Source: Solirubrobacter pauli (GTDB lineage: Bacteria; Actinomycetota; Thermoleophilia; Solirubrobacterales; Solirubrobacteraceae). Taken from it: 64,000 bases of DNA. Location of the stretch: assembly GCF_003633755.1 (NCBI RefSeq), contig NZ_RBIL01000002.1, forward strand, positions 434,001-498,000, given 5' to 3'. Below are positions 7,695-15,422 of the stretch, piece after piece (position 1 is the stretch's first letter; every line of letters starts with the position of its first letter). Made by a program: the position numbers and the translations under genes. The notes beneath the pieces are model-generated. The model did no database searches. It saw nothing but the letters and a program-made list of their open reading frames with translations, and was not told where the DNA came from.

Positions 7695-8747
7695 ATGACC
7701 GACCCCAGCGCGCTGCTCGAGCGGCACAGGCCACGCCTCGTCTACGACGCGCAGGAAGCGTATTTCGCCGACTCGGCGGCGATCTGGACGGACTCCCCGA
7801 CCAACGAGCTGCGTCGCGCCGACGGGACGGTCATCGCCAAGCCGCCGACGCTCACGCTCGACTACCTCGGCACGTACCCGGCGCAGAAGGGCGACGTGAT
7901 CGGGGACCGGAGCCGTGCGTACGAGGCGAGTGCCCGCGCGCTCCACGCCCAGCCCCGGTACGCGAACCGCGCGTACGGCCACGCCCGGCGCGACCGGAAC
8001 GGCCGTCTGTGGCTCCAGTACTGGCTTTTCTACTACTACAACGACTTCAAGATCCTCGGGAACCTGCTTTCCGGCGGCAAGCACGAGGGCGACTGGGAGC
8101 TCGTCCAGATCGAGCTCGACGACGACGAGCGGCCGGTCCGCGCCGTCTTCACCCAGCACCGCGAGGCCGAGGTCCAGCCGTGGGATCGGGTCGTCAAGCA
8201 CGGGGCGCGGCCGCTCGTGTACGTCGCCCGCGGCTCGCACGCGAACTACTTCGGCCCCGGCACGCACTGGACCGGGCACTGGGTCGATCGCGCCGACGGC
8301 AAGGGCCCGCGGATCGACCCGGCGCTCGAGATCGTCGAGACCGACACGCCGAAGTGGCTCCACTGGCCGGGTCATTGGGGTGACACGAAGGCCGGCGGAC
8401 CGCTCGACTCCAACAGCCCGACGAGCCCCGGCTCGCGCCGCCACTGGAAGGACCCGCTGGCGCTCATCCAGCAGGCGACGCCGACCAGGCCCGCCCCGCA
8501 GACGCCCGCCCCGAAGACGAGCGTCCGGCGCGAGGGGGACGCGCTGGTCGTCGCTTATGAAGCGGACCCCGCGGCCACGCAGCTCGTCGTCGCCAACCGG
8601 CCCGCGGACAGCGAGGAGCCCGCGCAGGTCACGACCATCGACCTCGCGTCTCCGCGTGGCGAGATCACGATCCCCGCCCAGAGCGGCGACGACGACGTCT
8701 GGACCAGCGCCGTCGCTCCCGACAAGGCGCCGAGCGACAGCGTCTAG
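7695..8747 (+). CDS. Vps62-related (vacuolar protein sorting 62-like) protein
   Basis: The 350-residue protein carries the Vps62/DUF946-like core. Visible motifs are YWLFYYYND (about residues 113-121), KHEGDWELVQIELD (about 131-144), YVARGSHANYF (about 176-186) and a W/H-rich HWPGHWGD segment. The C-terminal quarter is a Pro/Ala linker followed by a small beta-rich segment. The family is widespread in plants, fungi and actinobacteria with poorly defined function. The ATG at 7695 is preceded by GTGAGGAAC, a good ribosome-binding site. Its TAG stop interlocks with the stop of the convergent MarR gene in a single CTAG. Confidence 0.75.
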   Translation: MTDPSALLERHRPRLVYDAQEAYFADSAAIWTDSPTNELRRADGTVIAKPPTLTLDYLGTYPAQKGDVIGDRSRAYEASARALHAQPRYANRAYGHARRDRNGRLWLQYWLFYYYNDFKILGNLLSGGKHEGDWELVQIELDDDERPVRAVFTQHREAEVQPWDRVVKHGARPLVYVARGSHANYFGPGTHWTGHWVDRADGKGPRIDPALEIVETDTPKWLHWPGHWGDTKAGGPLDSNSPTSPGSRRHWKDPLALIQQATPTRPAPQTPAPKTSVRREGDALVVAYEADPAATQLVVANRPADSEEPAQVTTIDLASPRGEITIPAQSGDDDVWTSAVAPDKAPSDSV

Positions 8748-9208
8748 CCATCGTCGCGGGCGAGGTCGCCCGCGGTCAGCGGCCGCCGGGCCACGAGCTC
8801 CCCGAGCTGGGCCTGCAGGCGGTCCAGCTCCGGCGCGCCGACCCGCGCCGCCCAGCGCTCGCGGACGTCGTCGAACAACCCGCTGCCGATGGCCACCATC
8901 TCGTGGCCCCGCGGCGTGACCCGCAGCCGCTTGCGGCGCGCGTCGCCGGGGTCGGCTTCCCGGGTGACGTACCCGAGCGCCTCGAGCGCGGCGATCGTCT
9001 TCGCCGCCGCCTGCTTGGTGACCGCCAGCCGGCGCCCGAGGTCCGACGCGGTCTCGGCGCCGCCGTCGATGGCGCGCAGCGCGAACTCGTGCACGGGGCG
9101 TACGCCCGCGTGGCCGCGGCGGTCCAGCTCCGCGACCACCTCGTCGACCATCGTGTGGAAGCCGCCGAGCAGCAGCATGGCGAGCTCGGCGCCCTGTGAC
9201 TGAGCCAT
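8744..9208 (-). CDS. MarR family transcriptional regulator
   Basis: The 154-residue protein has the winged-helix layout of MarR regulators: a recognition helix region TASDLGRRLAVTKQAAAKTI at about 52-71, followed by the wing with READPGDARRKRLRVT at about 83-98. MarR proteins are usually dimeric repressors released by small phenolic or oxidant ligands. It is divergent from the alpha/beta hydrolase at 9259, and two matching palindromes lie between them, so it most likely represses itself and the hydrolase. The ATG at 9208 begins a typical MarR N-terminal dimerisation helix. Confidence 0.85.
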   Translation of the reverse strand: MAQSQGAELAMLLLGGFHTMVDEVVAELDRRGHAGVRPVHEFALRAIDGGAETASDLGRRLAVTKQAAAKTIAALEALGYVTREADPGDARRKRLRVTPRGHEMVAIGSGLFDDVRERWAARVGAPELDRLQAQLGELVARRPLTAGDLARDDG

Positions 9209-9221
9209 GTAGAGCAGGGTA

Positions 9222-9267
9222 TCGACAACGAGGTTGTCCAGGTGCTAGATTGGACAACATGGTTGTC
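9222..9267 (+). promoter_or_regulatory. Promoter with two GACAAC-N3-GTTGTC operators and a leaderless start
   Basis: Two palindromes of the same form, GACAAC-N3-GTTGTC, lie at 9224-9238 and 9253-9267, centred 29 bp apart. Between them is a -10-like TAGATT (9246-9251); a -35-like TCGACA (9222-9227) overlaps the first site with an 18-bp spacer. The predicted transcription start falls at or next to the hydrolase ATG (9259-9261), and that ATG is itself the 3-nt spacer of the second palindrome. The sites are most simply read as MarR operators controlling both divergent genes. Confidence 0.7.
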
Positions 9268-10050
9268 GATCATCACCGCGCCTCGGTCAACGGCACCGAG
9301 CTCCACTACGTCTCCGCCGGCAGCGACGGAACGCCGGTCCTGCTCGTCCACGGCTTCCCGGAGAGCTGGTGGACGTTCCGCTCCCTGATCCCGCTGCTGA
9401 GCGAGCGGCACCGCGTCTTCGCCGTGGACCTGCGCGGCTTCGGCGACTCCGCGACCGCCGAGCCCGACCACGACAGCGCCACCGCCGCCGCCGACCTCGC
9501 CGCGCTGATCGAGCATCTGGACGTCGGCCCGGTGCACCTCACGGGCCAGGACATCAGCGGCCCGACGACGTTCCGCGTCGCCGCCACCCGCCCGGAGCTC
9601 GTCCGGAGCCTCACGGCGATCGAGACCGGCCTACCGGGGTTCGGCCTCGAGCAGCTTGCCGACGTGGCGTGGCACATCCGGGCGCTCGCGGCCCCGGGCG
9701 TCGCACACCTGTTCTTCGAGGGTCGCGAACGGGTGCTGGTCGCCAACCTCACGCCCTTCAAGGGCGAGGACCTGACCGCGATCGCCGGCAGCTACGCCCG
9801 CCCCGACGGCTTCAACGGCGCCGCCGGCCTCTACCGGTCGATGCTCGCCGAGGGTGACGAGATCCGCTCGCTGCCGAAGCTCACGCAACCCGTCCTGACG
9901 ATCGGCGGCGGCTCGGGAGACTTCACCGCCGCCGCCTTCCGCCAGGTCGCGGCCGACGTCACCGAGGTCGTCCTCGACAGCACGGCCCACTACCTCGCAC
10001 TCGAAGCGCCGGACCAGCTGGCCGCGGCGCTCCTCGGCTTCCTCGACTAG
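9259..10050 (+). CDS. Alpha/beta hydrolase
   Basis: The protein has 263 residues with the alpha/beta-hydrolase fold. VLLVHGFPESWWTFR (about 30-44) supplies the oxyanion-hole HGFP motif, VDLRGFGDS follows, and TGQDISGPTTF (about 95-105) contains an Asp at the nucleophile elbow, as in epoxide hydrolases and dehalogenases. A C-terminal catalytic His is likely in DSTAHYLALEAP. The Asp nucleophile suggests an epoxide hydrolase-like or haloalkane-dehalogenase-like activity rather than a serine esterase; this is inference. The ATG sits inside a MarR operator, and the transcript is probably leaderless. Its TAG stop interlocks with the ppc stop in one CTAG. Confidence 0.85.
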   Translation: MVVDHHRASVNGTELHYVSAGSDGTPVLLVHGFPESWWTFRSLIPLLSERHRVFAVDLRGFGDSATAEPDHDSATAAADLAALIEHLDVGPVHLTGQDISGPTTFRVAATRPELVRSLTAIETGLPGFGLEQLADVAWHIRALAAPGVAHLFFEGRERVLVANLTPFKGEDLTAIAGSYARPDGFNGAAGLYRSMLAEGDEIRSLPKLTQPVLTIGGGSGDFTAAAFRQVAADVTEVVLDSTAHYLALEAPDQLAAALLGFLD

Positions 10051-12689
10051 CCCGTGTTGCGCATGCCGGCCGCGATCCCCGTGATCGTGGCCAGCAGCGG
10101 CCCGCGCGCCTCGTCGCGCCCCGCGCGCAGGCGGCGCAGGAGCTCGACCTGGAGGTGCGAGAGCGGGTCGATCCACGGGTTGCGGTGCTCGAGCCGGGCC
10201 TGGAGCGCCGGCGTCTGCTCGAGCAGGCGCTGCTGGTTCGTGATCGCCAGCACGCGCTCGACGACGGCCTCGTGCTCGGCCTTCAGGTCGCTCCAGAAGC
10301 GCTCGGCGATGTCGTCGTCCACCAGCGACAGGTAGCGCTCGGCGACTCCGAGGTCGGTCTTGAACAGCGCCATCTCCAGCGTGCCGATCAGCCCGGTGAA
10401 GAACGGCCAGTCGCGGAACATCTCGCGCTGCATCTCGAGGTCGCCGGAGGCGAGCGATTCGCCCGCCCCGTACCAGGACGTGAGCAGCACGCGGTTCTGC
10501 ATCCACGCGAAGACCCACGGGATCGCCCGCAGCGACTCGACGGCGCTGGAGCCCTTCCGCGAAGGCGGCCGGGAGCCGATGTTCAGCTGCGAGAGCTCGG
10601 CGATCGGCGCGATCTGGTTGAAGAACCGGATGAACTCCGGATCGTCGTAGACCAGGCCCCGGTACTTCTGGCGCGAGACCAGCGACAGCCGCGCCATCTC
10701 CTCGCGCCACTCGACCTTGATCGGCGGGTTCGGCAGCGCGCTCGCCAGCAGCACGGCCGACACCGTCTGCTCCAGCGAGCGCTGCGCGAGCTCCTCGTCG
10801 GCGTAGCGCGCCGCGATCGTCTCGCCCTGCTCGGTGATCCGGATCCGGCCTTCGACCGTGCCCTCCGGCTGCGCGAGGATCGCGCGGTACGTGCGTCCAC
10901 CGCCGCGCGACGGCGAGCCGCCGCGGCCGTGGAAGAGCTCCAGCTGCAGGTCCAGCTCCTTGGCCTGCGCCGCGAGCTGCTCCTGGGCGTTGTAGAGCGC
11001 CCACGTGGACGCGACGTAGCCCGTGTCCTTGCCCGAGTCCGAGTAGCCGACCATCACCGTCTGGCGGTTGGCCTGCGTGCGCAGGTGCGTCAGGTACGGC
11101 TCGACGGCGTAGAGCGAGGCCATCGTGGCCGGCGCCTCCTCGAGCGCCTGGCGGGTCTCGAACAGCGGCACCATCCGCAGTGACGTCGCCCGCGCGCGCT
11201 GCGCGAGCCAGTGCGCGGCGAGCACGTCCGAGGGGCGCTCGGTCATCGAGATCACGAACGCGGGCACCGACTGCGGACCGAACGCCTCGGCGCTCAGCGC
11301 GACGGTGTCCAGCACGCGCAGCAGCTCGCCGGCCTCGCCACCCGGGTCGTGCGTGATGCCACGCCGGCCCGACTCCAGGGCCTCGGTGAGCAGCGCCATC
11401 CGGCCGGGCTCGTCGGCGTCGGCGAAGCCGGGCAGCGTCGCGCCCGTCGCCTCGCGGACGACGTTCGCCCCCTGGCGGATGTCGATCCCGGCCAGGTGGA
11501 AGCCGAAGACCTCGACCTGCCACAGCAGCCGCCGGATCGACCCGCTCGCCACGTGGCGTGAGTTCACGTGCGCGAGGACGAGCCGCAGGTCGATCGCCAG
11601 CGCCTGCGCGTCGGCGTAGCCGGGCTCGCGGCCGCGCGGCGTCAGCGTGTTGCCGAGCCGGTGGTGGACGAAGCCGAGCTTGGTGCGCAGCGGCTCCCAC
11701 TCGCGGTGGGGGCGCCGCAGCACGGGCGCGGTCGGCAGCTCCTGCGCGTCCTGCGCGAGGGAGTCCTCGAGCTCCTGGGAGACCGGGACGCGCAGCGAGG
11801 AGTGCGAGAACGACTGGGCGAGCTTGTCGACGCGGGTGCGCAGGAGCGTCAGCGCCGTCGACCGGTGCAGCGCGAGCGCGCTCGCCAGCGTGTCGGCGCC
11901 GACCTCGGGGTGGCCGTCCATGTCGCCGCCGGTCCAGGAGCCGTAGGTGAGGACGGGCTGGACGAGGTTCACGCCCAGCTCGTGCTCGATCTCGTCCAGG
12001 ACGGCGGGGATCGCGTCGAACAGGACCGCCTCGAAGAAGAACAGGTTGCGGCGAACCTCGTCCTCGACCTTCGGACGCACGCGGCGCAGCTCGTCGGTCT
12101 GCCACCACAGCGTCAGGTCCTCGCGCAGCTCGCTGAGGAGGTGACGGCGCCGGGCGTGGCCGGTGCGCGGGTCGTCGAGCTTGTCGAGCAGGCCCGCGAC
12201 GTCCCACTGGTGGTCGAGGACGGAGCGCCGCGTGGCCTCCGTCGGATGCGCGGTGAGCACGTGCTCGATCTGCAGCTTGCCCATCAGCGGCCCGATGTCG
12301 ATGTTGCGGTCGCGCAGGATCTGCGCGGTCTCCGCGAGCGACTCGCGCTGGGTCGCGCCGGTCTGGTCGTACTGGCGCCGGCGGCGCGCGCGCTCGCGCT
12401 CCTCGGCGATGTTCGCGAGCTGGAGCTCGAGCGAGCAGGCGCGGATGATCGGCTCGACCGACTCGTCCGGCACACCACGCAGATAGGCGACCAGCCGCTC
12501 GGCGGCGCCCTCGTCGCCTGCGCGCACGGCGGCGGCCGTCTTGAACAGCCACTGCAGGCGGGAGGCGAACATCCGTCCCGCCTGCTCCTCGAGCACGCTG
12601 TTGAGCGCGTCCGAGAGGAGCGCCGTGTCCTGGGCAAGCCCATCCGTCGCCTGCGCGGGCGCAGGACTGGGCACATCAAGCCGCGTCAT
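10047..12689 (-). CDS. ppc: Phosphoenolpyruvate carboxylase
   Basis: The 880-residue protein matches the family length. It catalyses PEP plus bicarbonate to oxaloacetate, an anaplerotic reaction. Hallmarks are VLTAHPTEATRRS with the catalytic His (near residue 147), GYSDSGKDTGYV (near 548), FHGRGGSPSRGGG (near 588) and the invariant C-terminal RNTG. The ATG at 12689 is chosen because it lies 13 nt beyond the cysN stop and begins the usual N-terminal region; a longer open frame upstream is inside cysN. The close spacing suggests co-transcription with the sulfate-assimilation genes. Confidence 0.96.
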   Translation of the reverse strand: MTRLDVPSPAPAQATDGLAQDTALLSDALNSVLEEQAGRMFASRLQWLFKTAAAVRAGDEGAAERLVAYLRGVPDESVEPIIRACSLELQLANIAEERERARRRRQYDQTGATQRESLAETAQILRDRNIDIGPLMGKLQIEHVLTAHPTEATRRSVLDHQWDVAGLLDKLDDPRTGHARRRHLLSELREDLTLWWQTDELRRVRPKVEDEVRRNLFFFEAVLFDAIPAVLDEIEHELGVNLVQPVLTYGSWTGGDMDGHPEVGADTLASALALHRSTALTLLRTRVDKLAQSFSHSSLRVPVSQELEDSLAQDAQELPTAPVLRRPHREWEPLRTKLGFVHHRLGNTLTPRGREPGYADAQALAIDLRLVLAHVNSRHVASGSIRRLLWQVEVFGFHLAGIDIRQGANVVREATGATLPGFADADEPGRMALLTEALESGRRGITHDPGGEAGELLRVLDTVALSAEAFGPQSVPAFVISMTERPSDVLAAHWLAQRARATSLRMVPLFETRQALEEAPATMASLYAVEPYLTHLRTQANRQTVMVGYSDSGKDTGYVASTWALYNAQEQLAAQAKELDLQLELFHGRGGSPSRGGGRTYRAILAQPEGTVEGRIRITEQGETIAARYADEELAQRSLEQTVSAVLLASALPNPPIKVEWREEMARLSLVSRQKYRGLVYDDPEFIRFFNQIAPIAELSQLNIGSRPPSRKGSSAVESLRAIPWVFAWMQNRVLLTSWYGAGESLASGDLEMQREMFRDWPFFTGLIGTLEMALFKTDLGVAERYLSLVDDDIAERFWSDLKAEHEAVVERVLAITNQQRLLEQTPALQARLEHRNPWIDPLSHLQVELLRRLRAGRDEARGPLLATITGIAAGMRNTG

Positions 12690-12702
12690 GTGGTCCGAAA
12701 GG

Positions 12703-13914
12703 CTACGAGACCATGCCCGCGGCGACTGTGTCCAGGGTGGATTCGTCGACGAGGATGAACGCGCCCGTCGCGTGGCAGCGCGCGTACGCGTCGGCCGCGA
12801 TCTCACCGCCAAGGCGAAGCTTTACGTGAGCGATGTCGTTCAGGCGCAGTTCGTCGGCGGTCGGCCAGTCGAGCGACTCGAAGTCGATCCGGCCCTCGAC
12901 GCTGTCGATCTTGGCCGGGACGGACCGCGTGCCGTGCTTGAGCTGGAAGCGGTCCCCGGGGCGGGCCGGGCGGTCGCCGAGCCAGCACACGGTCGCGCTC
13001 AGCTCACGCGTCGGCGCGGGCGCGTCCTCGACGGCGGCGATCAGCTCGCCGCGCGCGAGGTCGACCTCGTCCTCGAGCCGGATGGAGACCGACAGCGGCG
13101 CGTCGACCGTCTCGGCCACCCCGTCGGCGTCGCGCACCTCCGCCACGCGGGTCCGCGTGCCGGACGGCAGCACGACGACCTCGTCGCCCGCCTTGAGCGT
13201 GCCCGCGGCCAGACGGCCGGCGGCCCAGCGCGTGCCGCCCTCGCCGCGCAGCACGAGCTGCACGGGGAGCCGCGCCCCGTGGACGGCCGGCGGCTCGACG
13301 GGCACGGTCTCGAGCCGTTCGAGCAGCGGCGGCCCGTCGTACCAGGGCATGTCCGCCGAGCGCTCGACGACGTTGTCGCCCTTGAGCGCGCTGATCGGGA
13401 TGAAGTCCGTCTCGTGCAGGCCGATGGCGGCCCCGAGCTCGAGGACCTCGCGCACGATCTCGTCGAACCGGGCCTCGCTGTAGTCGACGAGGTCCATCTT
13501 GTTGACGGCCACGATCACGTGCTCGACCTCCAGCAGAGCGGCGATCGCGGCGTGGCGGCGGCTCTGCTCGGTCAGGCCGGCGCGGGCGTCGACGAGCAGC
13601 AGCGCGAGGTCGGCGGTCGAGGCGCCGGTGACCATGTTGCGCGTGTACTGGGCGTGGCCCGGGCAGTCGGCGAGGATGAACCGCCGCCGTGGCGTCGCGA
13701 ACGAGCGGTAGGCGACGTCGATGGTGATGCCCTGCTCGCGTTCGGCGCGCAGGCCGTCGGTGAGCAGCGCCAGGTCGAGCCCGTCGACGCTGCGCTCCTC
13801 CACGTGGGCGAGCTGGTCGGCCAGGACGGCCTTGGAGTCGTAGAGCAGGCGGCCGATCAGCGTCGACTTGCCGTCGTCGACGCTGCCGGCGGTGGCGAGC
13901 CTCAGGAGGTCCAC
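12703..13914 (-). CDS. cysN: Sulfate adenylyltransferase GTPase subunit (subunit 1)
   Basis: The 403-residue protein is an EF-Tu-like GTPase that couples GTP hydrolysis to APS formation by CysD. G motifs are visible: GSVDDGKST at 10-18 (P-loop), the EREQGITIDVAYR switch I at about 58-70, DCPGHAQY at about 83-90 and NKMD at about 138. Two beta-barrel domains follow. It is shorter than the enterobacterial protein (about 475), and no C-terminal APS kinase is fused. That fits the reductase route from APS rather than PAPS. The GTG start lies 3 nt after the cysD stop. Confidence 0.94.
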   Translation of the reverse strand: MDLLRLATAGSVDDGKSTLIGRLLYDSKAVLADQLAHVEERSVDGLDLALLTDGLRAEREQGITIDVAYRSFATPRRRFILADCPGHAQYTRNMVTGASTADLALLLVDARAGLTEQSRRHAAIAALLEVEHVIVAVNKMDLVDYSEARFDEIVREVLELGAAIGLHETDFIPISALKGDNVVERSADMPWYDGPPLLERLETVPVEPPAVHGARLPVQLVLRGEGGTRWAAGRLAAGTLKAGDEVVVLPSGTRTRVAEVRDADGVAETVDAPLSVSIRLEDEVDLARGELIAAVEDAPAPTRELSATVCWLGDRPARPGDRFQLKHGTRSVPAKIDSVEGRIDFESLDWPTADELRLNDIAHVKLRLGGEIAADAYARCHATGAFILVDESTLDTVAAGMVS

Positions 13915-13917
13915 GGC

Positions 13918-14835
13918 TTAGAAATACCCTTCGCGCTTGCGGTCTTCCATGGCGGCCTCGGTGGCCCGGTCGTCCGCGCGGGTCTCGCCCCGCTCCGTGA
14001 TGTTGGTGGCCGCGATCTCCGCCACCACGTCCGGAAGTGTGCGGGCCAGTGAGCGAACTGCACCAGTACAGCTCATGTCGCCGACGGTGCGGTAGCGGAC
14101 GGAGGCCGTGAACGGCTCCTCGCCGTCGATCAGCGTGATGAAGTCGCTGGTCGCGTACAGCATCCCGTCGCGCTCGAACACCTCGCGCTCGTGGGCCATG
14201 TAGATCGAGGGCAGCTCGAGCTCCTCGGAGGCGATGTACTGCCAGACGTCGAGCTCGGTCCAGTTCGAGATCGGGAACGCGCGGATGTTCTCGCCGGGGC
14301 GGACGCGCGCGTTGTAGAGGTCCCACAGCTCGGGGCGCTGGCGGCGCGGGTCCCACTGGCCGAAGTCGTCGCGCAGGCTGAGCACGCGCTCCTTCGCGCG
14401 TGAGCGCTCCTCGTCGCGGCGGGCGCCGCCGAAGCAGGCGTCCAGGCGGTGCTGGGCGATCGCGTCCAGCAGCGTGACCGTCTGCAGGCGGTTGCGCGAA
14501 GCGCGCGGACCGGTCTCCTCACGCACGCGGCCCGTGTCGATCGACTCCTGCACGGAGCCGACGAGCAGCTCCAGGCCCGTCTCGGCGACGAGCTTGTCCC
14601 GGAAGGCGATCACCTCGGGGAAGTTGTGACCGGTGTCGATGTGCAGCAACGGGAACGGCACGCGACCCGGCGCGAACGCCTTCTGGGCCAGCCGGACGAG
14701 GACGATCGAGTCCTTACCGCCGCTGAACAGCAGCGCCGGACGTTCGCGCTCGGCGGCCACCTCGCGGATGACGTGGATCGCCTCGGCCTCGAGCGCTCGC
14801 AGGTGCGAGAGCGCCGGGGTGGAGATGGCGGTCAT
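13918..14835 (-). CDS. cysD: Sulfate adenylyltransferase catalytic subunit (subunit 2)
   Basis: The 305-residue protein is an ATP-PPase that makes adenosine 5'-phosphosulfate from sulfate and ATP. It has the PP-loop FSGGKDS (about 44-50), the LHIDTGHNFPE motif (about 70-80), a conserved ACFGGARRDEERSRAKER segment and a C-terminal RYRTVGDMSCTGAV motif. The ATG at 14835 overlaps the cysH stop in an ATGA, supporting both the start and the operon. The longer open frame upstream lies inside cysH and was not used. Confidence 0.95.
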   Translation of the reverse strand: MTAISTPALSHLRALEAEAIHVIREVAAERERPALLFSGGKDSIVLVRLAQKAFAPGRVPFPLLHIDTGHNFPEVIAFRDKLVAETGLELLVGSVQESIDTGRVREETGPRASRNRLQTVTLLDAIAQHRLDACFGGARRDEERSRAKERVLSLRDDFGQWDPRRQRPELWDLYNARVRPGENIRAFPISNWTELDVWQYIASEELELPSIYMAHEREVFERDGMLYATSDFITLIDGEEPFTASVRYRTVGDMSCTGAVRSLARTLPDVVAEIAATNITERGETRADDRATEAAMEDRKREGYF

Positions 14836-15422
14836 ACGTGCAGCCCGCATTCGGTCTTCGACAGCCCCGCCCAGCGGCCTTCGCGGCCCGTGCCGGGATT
14901 CGTGCACGGCGCGCAGCCGATCGACGAGTAGCCCTGGTCGTGGAGCGGGTGATACGGCAGGTCGCGCTCGAAGATCCGGTTCCAGAGGTCCTTCTCGGTC
15001 CACTCGACGAGCGGGTTGTACTTCCAGATCTGGCGCTTGTCGTCGAACTCGACCGGCTGCGCGTGCTCGCGCGTGGCCGACTGCTCGCGGCGGATGCCCG
15101 TGATCCAGGCGTCCGCGCCGTCGAGCGCACGTTCGAGCGCCGCGACCTTGCGGTCGCCGCAGCAGTGGGCCGGCCCGCTCCAGTCGCCGGTGGCGTCCTC
15201 GATCGCGATGTGCACGCCGAAGCGCTCCTCGAACGCGCGCCAGGTGGCGAGCGTCTCCGGGAACAGCACGCCGGTGTCGATGGTCACGATCCGCGCGTCC
15301 GGGGCGATCTTCACCAGCTCGTCGACGAGGATCGACTCCTCCTTCTGGAACGAGCAGAGCATCACGAGGCGGTCCCCGTGGCGCTCGACGGCCTCCGTCA
15401 GCACCTCGGTGACCGAGCTCAT
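14832..15422 (-). CDS. cysH: Adenylyl-sulfate reductase (APS reductase, 4Fe-4S type)
   Basis: The 196-residue protein reduces APS to sulfite using thioredoxin or glutaredoxin. The assimilatory APS type, rather than PAPS type, is indicated by both cysteine pairs of the 4Fe-4S cluster: Cys87-Cys88 (AHCCGDRK) and Cys170/Cys173 (GCAPCT). The catalytic Cys192 lies in the C-terminal KTECGLHV. It is somewhat short because the C-terminus stops right after the catalytic motif. The ATG overlaps the upstream sir stop (ATGA), and its own stop overlaps cysD, giving tight translational coupling. Confidence 0.95.
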   Translation of the reverse strand: MSSVTEVLTEAVERHGDRLVMLCSFQKEESILVDELVKIAPDARIVTIDTGVLFPETLATWRAFEERFGVHIAIEDATGDWSGPAHCCGDRKVAALERALDGADAWITGIRREQSATREHAQPVEFDDKRQIWKYNPLVEWTEKDLWNRIFERDLPYHPLHDQGYSSIGCAPCTNPGTGREGRWAGLSKTECGLHV

